A stretch of DNA of 64,000 nucleotides from Knoellia subterranea KCTC 19937. GTDB taxonomy: Bacteria; Actinomycetota; Actinomycetes; Actinomycetales; Dermatophilaceae. Of the stretch, positions 9,668-16,966 are shown in pieces. The notes beneath the pieces are model-generated. The model was not told the DNA's origin, made no database searches, and saw nothing but the letters and a program-made list of their open reading frames with translations. Both the position numbers and the translations under genes were made by a program. The stretch covers positions 434,001 through 498,000 of the forward strand of contig NZ_AVPK01000002.1 in assembly GCF_000768685.1 (NCBI RefSeq). The letters run 5' to 3'. Numbering within the stretch: position 1 is the first letter of the stretch; the number at the start of each line of letters is the position of its first letter.

Positions 9668-9744
9668 ATGCTAGGTGTCGCCACCGACAGCCTCCGACCC
9701 TCAGCGTCCGCAACGGCTCGTGAGGACCTCTCCGGGCCTACAGT
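9668..9744. promoter_or_regulatory. Divergent leaderless promoters of uvrA and lipoprotein gene
   Basis: On the minus strand TAGCAT (9673-9668) is followed after 7 bases by the uvrA GTG. On the plus strand TACAGT (9739-9744) is followed after 7 bases by GTG 9752. Neither gene has a ribosome binding site. No recognisable -35 hexamer was identified on either side. Confidence 0.55.
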
Positions 9745-9751
9745 GACGAGC

Positions 9752-10912
9752 GTGAGCCTGCGCCCGCTGCTCGTCACGACCGCTGTCCTCTCCGTGCTCC
9801 TTCCGGCCACGGGCTGCACGTCGGACGACTCGGCCACGCCCGCGCCCCGCCCGTCGGTCGGTGCCCGCCTGGACTGGCAGCGCCTGTCCCTGCCCGAAGG
9901 GCAATCCCCCGTCACCCTCACGGTCACCGAGGACCGGGTGCTCGTGGGCACGTACGGCGCCAGCAGACCGCATCCCCACCTCCTCTCGACCACGGACGGC
10001 GACACCTGGCACGAGGTGCCGCTCGCCCCTCGCTCGCCCTACGCGTTCGAGGGCCGGTGGTTCCAGATCGTGACCCATGCCGGCCGCGTCGACGCCATCG
10101 CCGGCGCCCGGGGCGGCGCCCACGGCAACTACCGCTGGACGACGTGGACCGGCACCGAGGATGGCGTCGCCGAACAGGAACAACCCTTCGGGGTCTTCGG
10201 CAGCTATGGAGCGGGAGACCTTGCCGGCATCGCGTATGCCGCTGGGTCGCCCGTGATTCTCGGCGCCTGGCAGAGCGAACGCACGGGACTCGACATCGCC
10301 ACATGGACTCGAGCGGGGACGCGCTGGTCCCGGCAGCCCTCTACGGCAACACCCCTCGGCAGCACCGCGGAGTCACTGGCGGCCGGCACCGCCATCGCCT
10401 CCGCGGGGGACGGCGTCGTCGTTGCCGGTTCGGTCACCCGGCTCGCCAGTGGTTCGGTCACCGTCGGGGCGGCACTCTGGTCCGCACCCGGATCCGGTGG
10501 CCCGTGGACCCGCCTCGATCTCCCCGGGGCGCCAGCGACGGATGGACCCGGTCTGGCGGACTCCGCCACCTGCACACCGCACTCCTGCCTCGTCGTCGGG
10601 ACCGAGGACGGACGGTTCGCGGGCTGGGACGTGACGGAGGGCGCGGCGCGGCGAGCGGACGGCATACCGGAGATTTCGGTGACGGAGAACAGGTCGGTCG
10701 TGGCACCCGTCATGGTCGGCGAGAAGGACGACATCGTCCTCGTTCCGACGCCCCGGGGGGCGGTCGTGGCCCGGCGAGCCGGAACGACGTGGTCGACCAC
10801 CGACGGTCCGAGTGGGACGCCGACCGCCGCCATCCCCCACGGCAACGACCTCTGGGTGATCACGACGGACGTGCAAGGTGGGGGCACGTTGTGGCGTGCG
10901 CGCGTACGGTGA
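9752..10912 (+). CDS. Putative lipoprotein of unknown function
   Basis: 386 aa. GTG at 9752 lies 7 bases after TACAGT with no ribosome binding site (leaderless); GTG at 9743 is an in-frame alternative. A signal peptide ends in a lipobox LPATGC, followed by a Ser/Asp/Thr/Pro-rich linker. The rest is Trp/Gly-rich with repeating stretches such as [28 protein letters not shown] and [13 protein letters not shown], which look like the blades of a sialidase/BNR-type beta-propeller. A pair CTPHSC is near residue 270. I do not recognise a specific enzyme family. It is translated away from uvrA, and the promoter of the next gene lies inside its last codons. Confidence 0.75.
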   Translation: MSLRPLLVTTAVLSVLLPATGCTSDDSATPAPRPSVGARLDWQRLSLPEGQSPVTLTVTEDRVLVGTYGASRPHPHLLSTTDGDTWHEVPLAPRSPYAFEGRWFQIVTHAGRVDAIAGARGGAHGNYRWTTWTGTEDGVAEQEQPFGVFGSYGAGDLAGIAYAAGSPVILGAWQSERTGLDIATWTRAGTRWSRQPSTATPLGSTAESLAAGTAIASAGDGVVVAGSVTRLASGSVTVGAALWSAPGSGGPWTRLDLPGAPATDGPGLADSATCTPHSCLVVGTEDGRFAGWDVTEGAARRADGIPEISVTENRSVVAPVMVGEKDDIVLVPTPRGAVVARRAGTTWSTTDGPSGTPTAAIPHGNDLWVITTDVQGGGTLWRARVR

Positions 10913-10916
10913 CCTC
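10905..10916 (+). promoter_or_regulatory. Leaderless -10 element for 10917 gene
   Basis: TACGGT (10905-10910) then 6 bases to GTG 10917. The hexamer lies in the final codons of the preceding gene. Confidence 0.5.
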
Positions 10917-11603
10917 GTGACCGATCTCCTCGATGCCCTCGACCGTCAGACCACGCTCCTCGTCGCCGACATCCGCGCCCTCGACGACCTCTCGGCGCCG
11001 AGTCTGTGCCCCGGCTGGAGCAGGGACCACGTGCTCAACCACATCGCCCGCAACGCCGAAGCCCTCTCACGGCTCGTCGGGGCGGCCGTCGACGGAACCG
11101 GCGAGACGATGTACTCGTCACCCGAGGGTCGCGACGCCGACATCGACGCCGGCGTGGGCCGGCCGGCCGCGGTGGTCGTCGATGAGGTGGCGGCGACCGC
11201 GGTCCCCCTGGCCGAGGACCTGAGGCGCCTCGGCCCGGAGCACCGCGACATCGAGCTCGAGCGAACGCCCGGCGGACCGACGTTCAAGGGCGGCATGCTG
11301 CCCTTCATGCGGCTGCGTGAGGTGGTCTACCACCACGTCGACCTCGACACCGGCTTCGGTTTCGACGACCTCGACGGCGAGCTCCAGACGCTCTTCATCG
11401 AGAACGAGATCAAGCGTCAGCAGGGCGGTCCGAGCCCGTTGTCGGCCACGATCCGCAGCACTGAGGGCGACACGTGGACCCTGGGTGACGGCGCCACCGA
11501 GGTCACCGGCACTCGCGGCGCAATCCTCCGCTGGTTGGCGCGTCAGGATCCGTCCGGCGTGACCTCGTCCGGCGACCTGCCCTCCCTGACGGCTGGGCTC
11601 TGA
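10917..11603 (+). CDS. Maleylpyruvate isomerase-family (mycothiol-dependent, DinB-like) protein
   Basis: 228 aa. The N-terminal DinB/MDMPI four-helix domain is recognisable from the stretch LSAPSLCPGWSRDHVLNHIA and from His/Asp/Glu residues that in the family bind a metal; the motif LREVVYHHVDLDTGF near residue 130 supplies the conserved HHxDL. The C-terminal third is the small MDMPI_C-type domain ending in ILRWLARQD. Family members use mycothiol as a cofactor for isomerisation or detoxification; the substrate here is unknown. GTG at 10917 follows TACGGT by 6 bases. The stop is only 2 bases from the next ATG, a metallo-beta-lactamase-fold hydrolase, which together suggests a thiol-conjugate detoxification pair. 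Confidence 0.82.
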   Translation: MTDLLDALDRQTTLLVADIRALDDLSAPSLCPGWSRDHVLNHIARNAEALSRLVGAAVDGTGETMYSSPEGRDADIDAGVGRPAAVVVDEVAATAVPLAEDLRRLGPEHRDIELERTPGGPTFKGGMLPFMRLREVVYHHVDLDTGFGFDDLDGELQTLFIENEIKRQQGGPSPLSATIRSTEGDTWTLGDGATEVTGTRGAILRWLARQDPSGVTSSGDLPSLTAGL

Positions 11604-11605
11604 CC

Positions 11606-12286
11606 ATGGGCACCCCGTCCGACTACACCGGCGACGTCTCCCCCGGCGGGCCGACCGACGTCCGCGAGCTGACGCACCTCGTCATCCGCAAGATCGCCGT
11701 GTCGGAGATGTCGAACAACGTCTATCTCCTGACCTGCCGCGCCACCGGCGAGCAGCTGCTCATCGACGCCGCCGACGAACCCGGACGGCTCGGGCACCTC
11801 ATCGGCGAGGGGACCGGCGACCTGGGCCACGTCGTCACGACCCACCAGCACTGGGACCATGTGCGAGCCCTGCCCGACGTCGTCGGAGCGTTCGGTGCGA
11901 CGACCTATGCCGGCGAGGAGGACGCCGATGCCCTGCCGGTCGACGTCGTCGTCCGACTCGTGCACGGGGACGTCATCACGTTCGGGGACTGCACGCTCGA
12001 TGTCGTGCACCTGCGGGGGCACACGCCAGGGTCGGTCGCCCTGGCCTACTCCGACCCGTCCGACGGCGGGCACATGCACCTCTTCACCGGCGACTCGCTC
12101 TTCCCCGGCGGCATCGGGAACACCAAGAACCCCGGCCAGAGCTTCGACAGCCTCATCGAGGACGTCACGACGCGCGTCTTCGACGTCTACGACGACTCGA
12201 CCTGGGTCTATCCGGGTCACGGCGGCGACACCACGCTCGGCGCCGAGCGGCCCCACCTCCCGGAGTGGCGCGAACGCGGTTGGTGA
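11606..12286 (+). CDS. MBL-fold metallohydrolase (glyoxalase II-like)
   Basis: 226 aa. The dinuclear zinc motif THQHWDH is near residue 78, with further ligands in the HTPGS region (His near 137), GDSLFPGG (Asp) and YPGHGGDTTLG (His). This is the glyoxalase II/MBL hydrolase arrangement, and the length is normal. It probably hydrolyses a thioester; the pairing with the mycothiol-type gene two bases upstream suggests an S-acyl mycothiol conjugate, which is inference. A related MBL gene lies beside uvrA in other actinobacteria, so this is part of the conserved backbone. ATG at 11606 has no good ribosome binding site and is probably translated by coupling. Confidence 0.88.
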   Translation: MGTPSDYTGDVSPGGPTDVRELTHLVIRKIAVSEMSNNVYLLTCRATGEQLLIDAADEPGRLGHLIGEGTGDLGHVVTTHQHWDHVRALPDVVGAFGATTYAGEEDADALPVDVVVRLVHGDVITFGDCTLDVVHLRGHTPGSVALAYSDPSDGGHMHLFTGDSLFPGGIGNTKNPGQSFDSLIEDVTTRVFDVYDDSTWVYPGHGGDTTLGAERPHLPEWRERGW

Positions 12287-12354
12287 CCAGGACGCGGCCG
12301 GGCGCGGCTCGGTCTCACCGTGTGGCCCGGATCACGGGACACGACGCCCGGATC

Positions 12355-12366
12355 TAGCCTGTCGTG
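12355..12366 (+). promoter_or_regulatory. Leaderless -10 element for EamA transporter gene
   Basis: TAGCCT (12355-12360) then 6 bases to GTG 12367, which favours this start over the in-frame GTG at 12364. Confidence 0.5.
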
Positions 12367-13239
12367 GTGTCGCGTCTCGAGTCCGTCCCCGCTCCCCTGC
12401 TCGTCCTCGCCGGGATCGTCTCCGTCCAGTTCGGCGGAGCACTCGCAGCCACGCTCGTCCCCGAGATCGGTGCCGGCGGCTCGGTCGTCATGCGGCTCCT
12501 CTTCGCGACGGTCATCCTCGTCGCCATCGCGCGGCCCCGCTTCCGTGGACACTCGCGCCGGGCGTGGCTGACAGTCGTCGGCTTCGGGCTGGCGCTGGGA
12601 CTCATGAACTTCACGTTCTACGGATCACTCGCCCACCTGCCCATCGGTGTCGCCGTCACCGTCGAGTTCCTCGGACCCCTCCTGCTTGCCGCCTCGCTGT
12701 CCCGCCGCCCGATCGACTTCATCGCCGTGCTCGCCGCCGCCGGTGGTGTCCTCCTGATCTCCGAGGCCCTGTCCGTGCCCTTCGCCGATCTGGACTGGAC
12801 CGGGCTGGGACTGGCCGGGATGGCGGGAGCCTGCTGGGCGGCATACATCATCTTCAGCGGGCGGACGGGAGCCGAGTTCGACAAGCTCGAAGGGCTCGCG
12901 CTTGCCATGATCGTCGCAACCCTCGTGACCCTGCCGTTCGGGCTCGCGTCGGTGCCCGAATGGACCGGCGAGACACTCGCCAAGGGTCTGGGCATTGCGG
13001 TGCTGTCGTCGGTGCTGCCGTACTCCCTCGAACTCACCGCGCTGCGCCGACTCACCGCGCAGGTCTTCGGCATCCTGCTCAGCCTCGAGCCTGCCGTCGC
13101 TGCCCTCGCCGGGCTCATCATCCTCAGCCAGACCCTCGACGGCATCCAGCTGCTCGGCATGGCTCTCGTCGTCGTCGCCTCCGCGATCGTCCTCGGCCTC
13201 GGAGCGCGCAAGGACCCCGCCGAATCGACGGGGTCCTGA
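12367..13239 (+). CDS. EamA/DMT-family exporter, RhtA-like
   Basis: 290 aa inner-membrane protein with about ten predicted helices arranged as two EamA repeats. The first repeat starts LLVLAGIVSVQFGGALAATL and the second at LGLAGMAGACWAAYIIFSGR near residue 145. Features typical of the RhtA (threonine/homoserine efflux) branch include PIGVAVTVEFLGPLLLA and SVLPYSLELTALRRLTAQVFGIL. Substrate not provable from sequence; amino-acid or metabolite efflux is likely. The last codons form the stem of a terminator. Confidence 0.86.
   Translation: MSRLESVPAPLLVLAGIVSVQFGGALAATLVPEIGAGGSVVMRLLFATVILVAIARPRFRGHSRRAWLTVVGFGLALGLMNFTFYGSLAHLPIGVAVTVEFLGPLLLAASLSRRPIDFIAVLAAAGGVLLISEALSVPFADLDWTGLGLAGMAGACWAAYIIFSGRTGAEFDKLEGLALAMIVATLVTLPFGLASVPEWTGETLAKGLGIAVLSSVLPYSLELTALRRLTAQVFGILLSLEPAVAALAGLIILSQTLDGIQLLGMALVVVASAIVLGLGARKDPAESTGS
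13211..13237. terminator. Terminator inside the 3' end of the EamA gene
   Basis: AGGACCCCG (13211-13219) pairs with CGGGGTCCT (13229-13237), loop 9 bases. It ends on the EamA stop codon and is 31 bases beyond the end of the convergent terC gene, so it could serve both. Confidence 0.6.
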
Positions 13240-13267
13240 CGCGTTCGAGCGAGGTATGCCGGGTGGC

Positions 13268-14308
13268 TCAGTCGCCCTTGTAGAAGCCGTCGTCGTCGCT
13301 CGAGTCGGGGCCCTGGCCGGCACCGACCTGGGCGAACTCCGCCTTCGCGTCGCGCTTGGACTTCCAGAGGCTGGCCACGGTCGTGACGCCGAGGATGACG
13401 ACGATCGCGCCGAGCGAGACAGCGATCGGGATCTCCGGGACGTCGAAGTGCTCGCCGCCGTTGATGAACGGCAGCTCGTTCTCGTGCAGCGCGTGGAGGA
13501 TGAGCTTGACGCCGATGAAGGCGAGCAGCACGGACAGGCCCAGGCTGAGGTAGACGAGCTTCTGGAGCAGGCCGCCCAGGAGGAAGTACAGCTGGCGCAG
13601 ACCCATGAGGGCGAAGAGGTTCGCGGTGAGGACGAGGTACGGCTCCTTGGTGAGGCCGTAGATCGCCGGGATCGAGTCGAGTGCGAAGAGCAGGTCCGTG
13701 GTGCCGAGCGCCAGGACGACGATGAAGAGCGGGGTGACGACGCGCTTCGCGTTCTCCTTGACGAAGAGCTTGTTGGTCCACTCCTTCGTCGAGGGCAGGG
13801 TGTTCTCGACCCACTTCATGAAGCGGTTCTCCTCGTACTCCTCGTCGTCGCTCTCACCCTCGGTCGCGAGCTTGACCGCGGTGTAGATGAGGAAGGCGCC
13901 GAAGATGTAGAAGACCCACGAGAAGTTGTTGATCGCCGCGGCCCCGAGCCAGATGAAGATGCCTCGCAGCACGATCGCGATGATGATGCCCCACATGAGG
14001 GCGGTCTGCTGGAACTTCTCGGGCACGGCGAACTTCGCCATGATCAACAGGAAGATGAAGAGGTTGTCGACCGACAACGAGTACTCCGTCAACCAGCCGG
14101 CATAGAACTCGCCGGCGAGCTGGCTTCCGTGGCTCATCCAGACCCAGATGCCGAAGACGATCGCCGCGCCGATGTAGAACGACAGGGCGACGACCAGTTC
14201 CTTGGTCGAGGGACGGTGCGGGTTCCTGGCGATCATGATCACGTCGAACAACAGGACGGCGGCAGCAAGGCCGATCGTAAGGAACCACTGCCACGGGGCG
14301 ACGTTCAT
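13268..14308 (-). CDS. TerC-family integral membrane protein, predicted manganese exporter
   Basis: 346 aa from ATG at 14308 (MNVAPWQWFLTIG). The frame is open further upstream, but those codons overlap the riboswitch P1 stem, so a later start is required; a TTG between GAAAGG (14366-14361) and 14308 is a second possibility. About nine predicted helices. TerC hallmarks: acidic residues in helices, EYSLSVDNLFIFLLIM (near residue 68) and the repeat-related TTDLLFALDSIPAI (near 205), the DN and DS motifs thought to bind metal. A charged cytoplasmic loop (EGESDDEEYEEN) separates the halves and the C-tail is acidic. The manganese-sensing leader upstream strongly supports Mn(II) export. Lies between uvrA and uvrB, as TerC genes do in streptomycetes. 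Confidence 0.93.
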   Translation of the reverse strand: MNVAPWQWFLTIGLAAAVLLFDVIMIARNPHRPSTKELVVALSFYIGAAIVFGIWVWMSHGSQLAGEFYAGWLTEYSLSVDNLFIFLLIMAKFAVPEKFQQTALMWGIIIAIVLRGIFIWLGAAAINNFSWVFYIFGAFLIYTAVKLATEGESDDEEYEENRFMKWVENTLPSTKEWTNKLFVKENAKRVVTPLFIVVLALGTTDLLFALDSIPAIYGLTKEPYLVLTANLFALMGLRQLYFLLGGLLQKLVYLSLGLSVLLAFIGVKLILHALHENELPFINGGEHFDVPEIPIAVSLGAIVVILGVTTVASLWKSKRDAKAEFAQVGAGQGPDSSDDDGFYKGD

Positions 14309-14370
14309 GGATTCCGTCGCCGCGGGGAGCGCGGTGGAGAGGGTGAGCAACGCGGACAACCTTTCAAGGG

Positions 14371-14480
14371 TTGGGGACATGGCCCGGAGGTCTCTCCCGC
14401 CCAAGGGCTGGACCGGCTCCCCGGGCTCGCCGTGGGGCGAGCCGTGATGACGAGGACACCGCGCTGGGGATACTCCCCTC
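14371..14480 (-). ncRNA. yybP-ykoY manganese riboswitch
   Basis: Reading leftwards: GGGGAGTA (14478-14471) whose GGGGA pairs with TCCCC (14377-14373) to close P1; a conserved TCATCACGGC segment; and GGGAGAGACCTCC just before the closing stem. These are the family hallmarks (RF00080), and TerC proteins are typical targets. Mn(II) binding would change a downstream structure near 14370-14309 to raise terC expression. The leader was recognised from memory of the consensus, not by a covariance search. Confidence 0.88.
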
Positions 14481-14483
14481 CGC

Positions 14484-14530
14484 TGGTCAGGATTCTCTCA
14501 CGGCTCCGCGCGTGAGATGAATCCTGACCA
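14484..14530. repeat. Long near-perfect hairpin upstream of the terC riboswitch
   Basis: TGGTCAGGATTC (14484-14495) plus TCTCACG pair with CGTGAGA (14511-14517), one bulged base, and GAATCCTGACCA (14519-14530): 19 bp around an 8-base loop. A second, smaller hairpin CCGGAG/CTCCGG follows directly at 14531-14550. It lies between the divergent terC and DUF559 genes, where no terminator is needed. It could be an operator overlapping the terC promoter or an extra leader structure. Confidence 0.7.
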
Positions 14531-14552
14531 CCGGAGTGGGCCCGCTCCGGGT

Positions 14553-14598
14553 GGTGTGCTGCAGGGGGCGCAATATCCCGCGCCTCTTGCAGCACACC
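14553..14598 (+). repeat. Dyad repeat, copy A, upstream of DUF559 gene
   Basis: GGTGTGCTGCA (14553-14563) pairs perfectly with TGCAGCACACC (14588-14598), with further pairing of GGGCGC with GCGCCT inside. Its left half aligns with the reverse complement of the dyad at 15631-15669 at 19 of 24 positions by eye. The two copies bracket the DUF559 gene as inverted repeats. About 70 unremarkable bases separate it from the start codon. Confidence 0.6.
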
Positions 14599-14666
14599 CG
14601 CGGCGAGGGCCCTGAGCCTGTGGATGACCGCGGGACCGAGTTCGCCAGGTCCGGCAGGCTGGACAC

Positions 14667-15611
14667 ATGACGGATCCGCGCCGACACCGCCTCCCCCGCG
14701 CCGAGCGGGCACGACGCGCTGCCTTGATCGCGGAGGAGCATGCAGGTCTGGCCCACCGCAGGGATCTCCGCGAAGTTGGCGTGAGCCGGGCCGACGTGCG
14801 GTCCGAAATAGCGGCCGGCCGATGGTCCGCGATCGGTCGCCACACCGTGGCCATCACCACGTCCCAGCCCTTGACGGGTGAGGCGGCACTGTGGCATGCG
14901 GTGTGGGAGAGCGGTTCGGGCGCCGTACTCGACGGCGTGAGCGCGTTGGAGGCGGCAGGACTGAGCGGTTTCACGGCCGATCACGTCGACGTCGCCATCC
15001 CTGCCAACCATCACGTCCACAAGCTCCCGGGCGTACGGGTCCACCGGCGCCGCGACATCGGACCGGTTCGAGGTGCCGGGATACCTCGCACGACCGTGGA
15101 GTGGGCCGCGATCCGGGCCGCTCAGTGGGCCCGCACGGACCGTACTGCGGTGCTCATCCTGTGTCTCGTGGTGCAGCAACGACTCGTCGCACCGGCACGT
15201 CTCCTCGAGATCTGGACCACGACACGCGGGGGTGCCCGACGTGGGTTGCTGCGGCAGGTCATCCCGGACATCTGCGACGGGGCGCACTCGCTGGGTGAGC
15301 TCGACTTCGGTCAACTGTGTGTGGACCGTGGACTCCCGCCACCATCCCGCCAGGTGGTCCGGACCATGGCGCGAGGGCGGGCCTACCTCGACGCGTTCTG
15401 GGAGGACATCGGACTGCTGGTCGAAATCGACGGCGGCCACCACGCAAGGGCACTCGCACCCGTCGACGACGCGCTCCGCCAGAACGACGTCACGCTCACG
15501 GATGCCGTGGTGCTGCGCATCCCCGTGCTGGGTCTTCGGCTCGAATGCGACGCGTTCATGGACCAAGTGGTCCGGGCTCACGAACTCCTCACCGAACGCA
15601 GGGCCGCCTGA
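14667..15611 (+). CDS. AbiEi-like antitoxin-domain protein with C-terminal DUF559 endonuclease-like domain
   Basis: 314 aa. The N-terminal 80 residues resemble the winged-helix domain of AbiEi-type antitoxins (GLAHRRDLREVGVSRADVRSEIAAGRW, then a VYAL-like GRHTVAITT strand). The middle segment (LDGVSALEAAGL ... IPRTTVEWAAIRAA) is the linker domain common in these actinobacterial proteins. The C-terminus is a Vsr/PD-(D/E)XK-like DUF559 domain with RAYLDAFWEDIGLLVEIDGGHH near residue 240; the Asp and Glu plus the later LRIPVLGL strand fit the fold. Whether it cuts DNA is unknown. ATG at 14667 lies 6 bases after CAGGCT, a weak leaderless match. There is no obvious toxin partner beside it. Dyad repeats flank the gene. 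Confidence 0.78.
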   Translation: MTDPRRHRLPRAERARRAALIAEEHAGLAHRRDLREVGVSRADVRSEIAAGRWSAIGRHTVAITTSQPLTGEAALWHAVWESGSGAVLDGVSALEAAGLSGFTADHVDVAIPANHHVHKLPGVRVHRRRDIGPVRGAGIPRTTVEWAAIRAAQWARTDRTAVLILCLVVQQRLVAPARLLEIWTTTRGGARRGLLRQVIPDICDGAHSLGELDFGQLCVDRGLPPPSRQVVRTMARGRAYLDAFWEDIGLLVEIDGGHHARALAPVDDALRQNDVTLTDAVVLRIPVLGLRLECDAFMDQVVRAHELLTERRAA

Positions 15612-15630
15612 CCCCTCAACAACAGCAACC

Positions 15631-15669
15631 GTGATGCACAAGGGCAGCATGTTGCGCCTTCTGCATCAC
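15631..15669 (-). repeat. Dyad repeat, copy B, downstream of DUF559 gene
   Basis: GTGATGCA (15631-15638) pairs with TGCATCAC (15662-15669); the interior also pairs partly (AAGGGC with GCCTT). It is related to copy A at 14553-14598 in inverted orientation. It starts 20 bases after the DUF559 stop and ends 13 bases before the -10 element of the next gene, so it could act as a terminator, an operator or both. Confidence 0.6.
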
Positions 15670-15681
15670 AACAGCCTCACC

Positions 15682-15693
15682 TACGCTGCGATC
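15682..15693 (+). promoter_or_regulatory. Leaderless -10 element for hydrolase lipoprotein gene
   Basis: TACGCT (15682-15687) then 6 bases to GTG 15694, directly after dyad repeat B. Confidence 0.5.
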
Positions 15694-16533
15694 GTGCCCA
15701 CTCGCCGGTCGGTCGTCCTCGCAGCGGCGGCCTTGCCTCTCGCGGCGTGCGGCAGCCCGGGCACTTCAACCACCACGCCGTCCGAGGAGACTCCCCGAGC
15801 CATGCGAATCACCTACGGCGAGGACACGAGCCAGTTCGCCGAACTGACCCGGCCCGAGGGCACCAGCAAGGGCGTCGTGGTCGTCATCCACGGCGGCTTC
15901 TGGAAGGCGCAGTACGACCTGGGCCTGGGCCGGCCCCTCGCCCGCTCCCTCGCCGAGCACGGCTGGACCGCGTGGAACATCGAGTACCGCCGCGTCGGCA
16001 ACGGCGGCGGCGCCCCCGAGACCTTCGACGACGTGCACGCCGCGATCGACCTGCTCGCCTCGATCCCGGACGTCGACCTCTCCACCGTCCTCACCCTCGG
16101 GCACTCCGCGGGCGGTCACCTCGCCGTGTGGGCTGCGGGACGGCACCGGTATGCCGCGTGGTCCGGAGCGTCCGTCCGGGTCACCGGCGCGCTGTCCCAG
16201 GCCGGGGTCCTCGACCTTCAGCGGGCAGACCGCGAGGACCTCGGGGCGGGCGCGGTCCAGCGACTCCTCGGGCACCCCGCGACAACCGACGACGAGGCCT
16301 ACGACCCGCAGCAGCACCTGCCTCTTGAGGTGCCTGTGCGGTGCATCCATGGCCGGGCGGACGACACCGTGCCGACCGACCAGTCCACGAACTACGTGGC
16401 TGCGGCGACCGATGCCGGTGCCGACGCGGCAGTGGACCTCGTGGACGGAGACCACTTCGTCGTCATCGACCCCGGCAGCCAGGCATGGACACGTCAGCTC
16501 GAACTGCTCGACGAACTCGCCGGCCACGCCTGA
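15694..16533 (+). CDS. Alpha/beta-hydrolase lipoprotein (BD-FAE/prolyl-oligopeptidase-like)
   Basis: 279 aa. GTG at 15694 follows TACGCT by 6 bases and gives a clean signal peptide with RR near the start and lipobox LAAC near residue 17; upstream in-frame codons overlap the DUF559 gene. Oxyanion motif HGGFW near residue 68, nucleophile elbow GHSAGG near residue 137, an Asp in RADDTVPTDQ and a His in GDHFVV complete the catalytic triad. The order and spacing match secreted esterases/arylformamidase-like hydrolases of 260-290 aa. Substrate unknown. Confidence 0.85.
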   Translation: MPTRRSVVLAAAALPLAACGSPGTSTTTPSEETPRAMRITYGEDTSQFAELTRPEGTSKGVVVVIHGGFWKAQYDLGLGRPLARSLAEHGWTAWNIEYRRVGNGGGAPETFDDVHAAIDLLASIPDVDLSTVLTLGHSAGGHLAVWAAGRHRYAAWSGASVRVTGALSQAGVLDLQRADREDLGAGAVQRLLGHPATTDDEAYDPQQHLPLEVPVRCIHGRADDTVPTDQSTNYVAAATDAGADAAVDLVDGDHFVVIDPGSQAWTRQLELLDELAGHA

Positions 16534-16552
16534 ATCGCCGCCGCCGGCCGAC

Positions 16553-16597
16553 GCGCCAGCGTCGAACCACGACAGCTCGGGTCAGGGACGCTGGCGC
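16553..16597. terminator. Bidirectional hairpin between hydrolase and YjbR genes
   Basis: GCGCCAGCGTC (16553-16563) pairs perfectly with GACGCTGGCGC (16587-16597) across a 23-base loop. It lies 20 bases after the hydrolase stop; its right arm lies in the last codons of the convergent YjbR-family gene. Confidence 0.6.
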
Positions 16598-16932
16598 TTC
16601 GGGAGCTTGGCCACGACCAGCTCGTACGACGTGTCGATCGCCTCACGCAGCGCCTCGTCGGGGATGGCGCCACCAACGGTGAGCGTGTTCCAGCCGTGCC
16701 GGCCGATGTAGGGCGACACCGCTGCATCGTCCGGGAACTCCGCGATCCACTCGTCGGCCTCGGCCCGGGTGCCCAGCTTCACGCCCACGGTCGGCTCGTC
16801 GCCGGACCCGAGTCCACCCAGGAAGGCGAAGATCTTGTCCCCGACCTTGGCCACGTCGTCGCCCTCCCACGGCTGATCGGCCCACGCTCCGGGCTTGGCC
16901 AGGGCGTAGGCAGACACCTCCTCGGGCGTCAT
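16582..16932 (-). CDS. MmcQ/YjbR family protein
   Basis: 116 aa, the usual length for this CyaY-fold family. Hallmarks: LAKPGAWADQPWEGDDVAKVGDKIFAFLG near the start, VGVKLGTRAEADEW, and PYIGRHGWNTLTVGGAIPDEALREAIDTSYELVVAKLPK at the end. Members are annotated as DNA-binding but biochemical evidence is thin. It ends convergently to the hydrolase gene and lies 34 bases upstream of nothing but the uvrB 3' end. The start has no clear ribosome binding site. Confidence 0.88.
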   Translation of the reverse strand: MTPEEVSAYALAKPGAWADQPWEGDDVAKVGDKIFAFLGGLGSGDEPTVGVKLGTRAEADEWIAEFPDDAAVSPYIGRHGWNTLTVGGAIPDEALREAIDTSYELVVAKLPKRQRP

Positions 16933-16966
16933 GCCACGCCCGATGCCGAGGACGACGCAGACATTC

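Noticed and set aside
9661-9751. LexA/SOS box before uvrA or uvrB
   Set aside because: No TCGAAC-type palindrome was visible in either promoter region (9661-9751 or 19085-19196).
9661-10005. Upstream extension of uvrA to 10005
   Set aside because: It would overlap the signal peptide of the divergent lipoprotein gene and has no UvrA similarity; TAGCAT-N7-GTG supports 9660.
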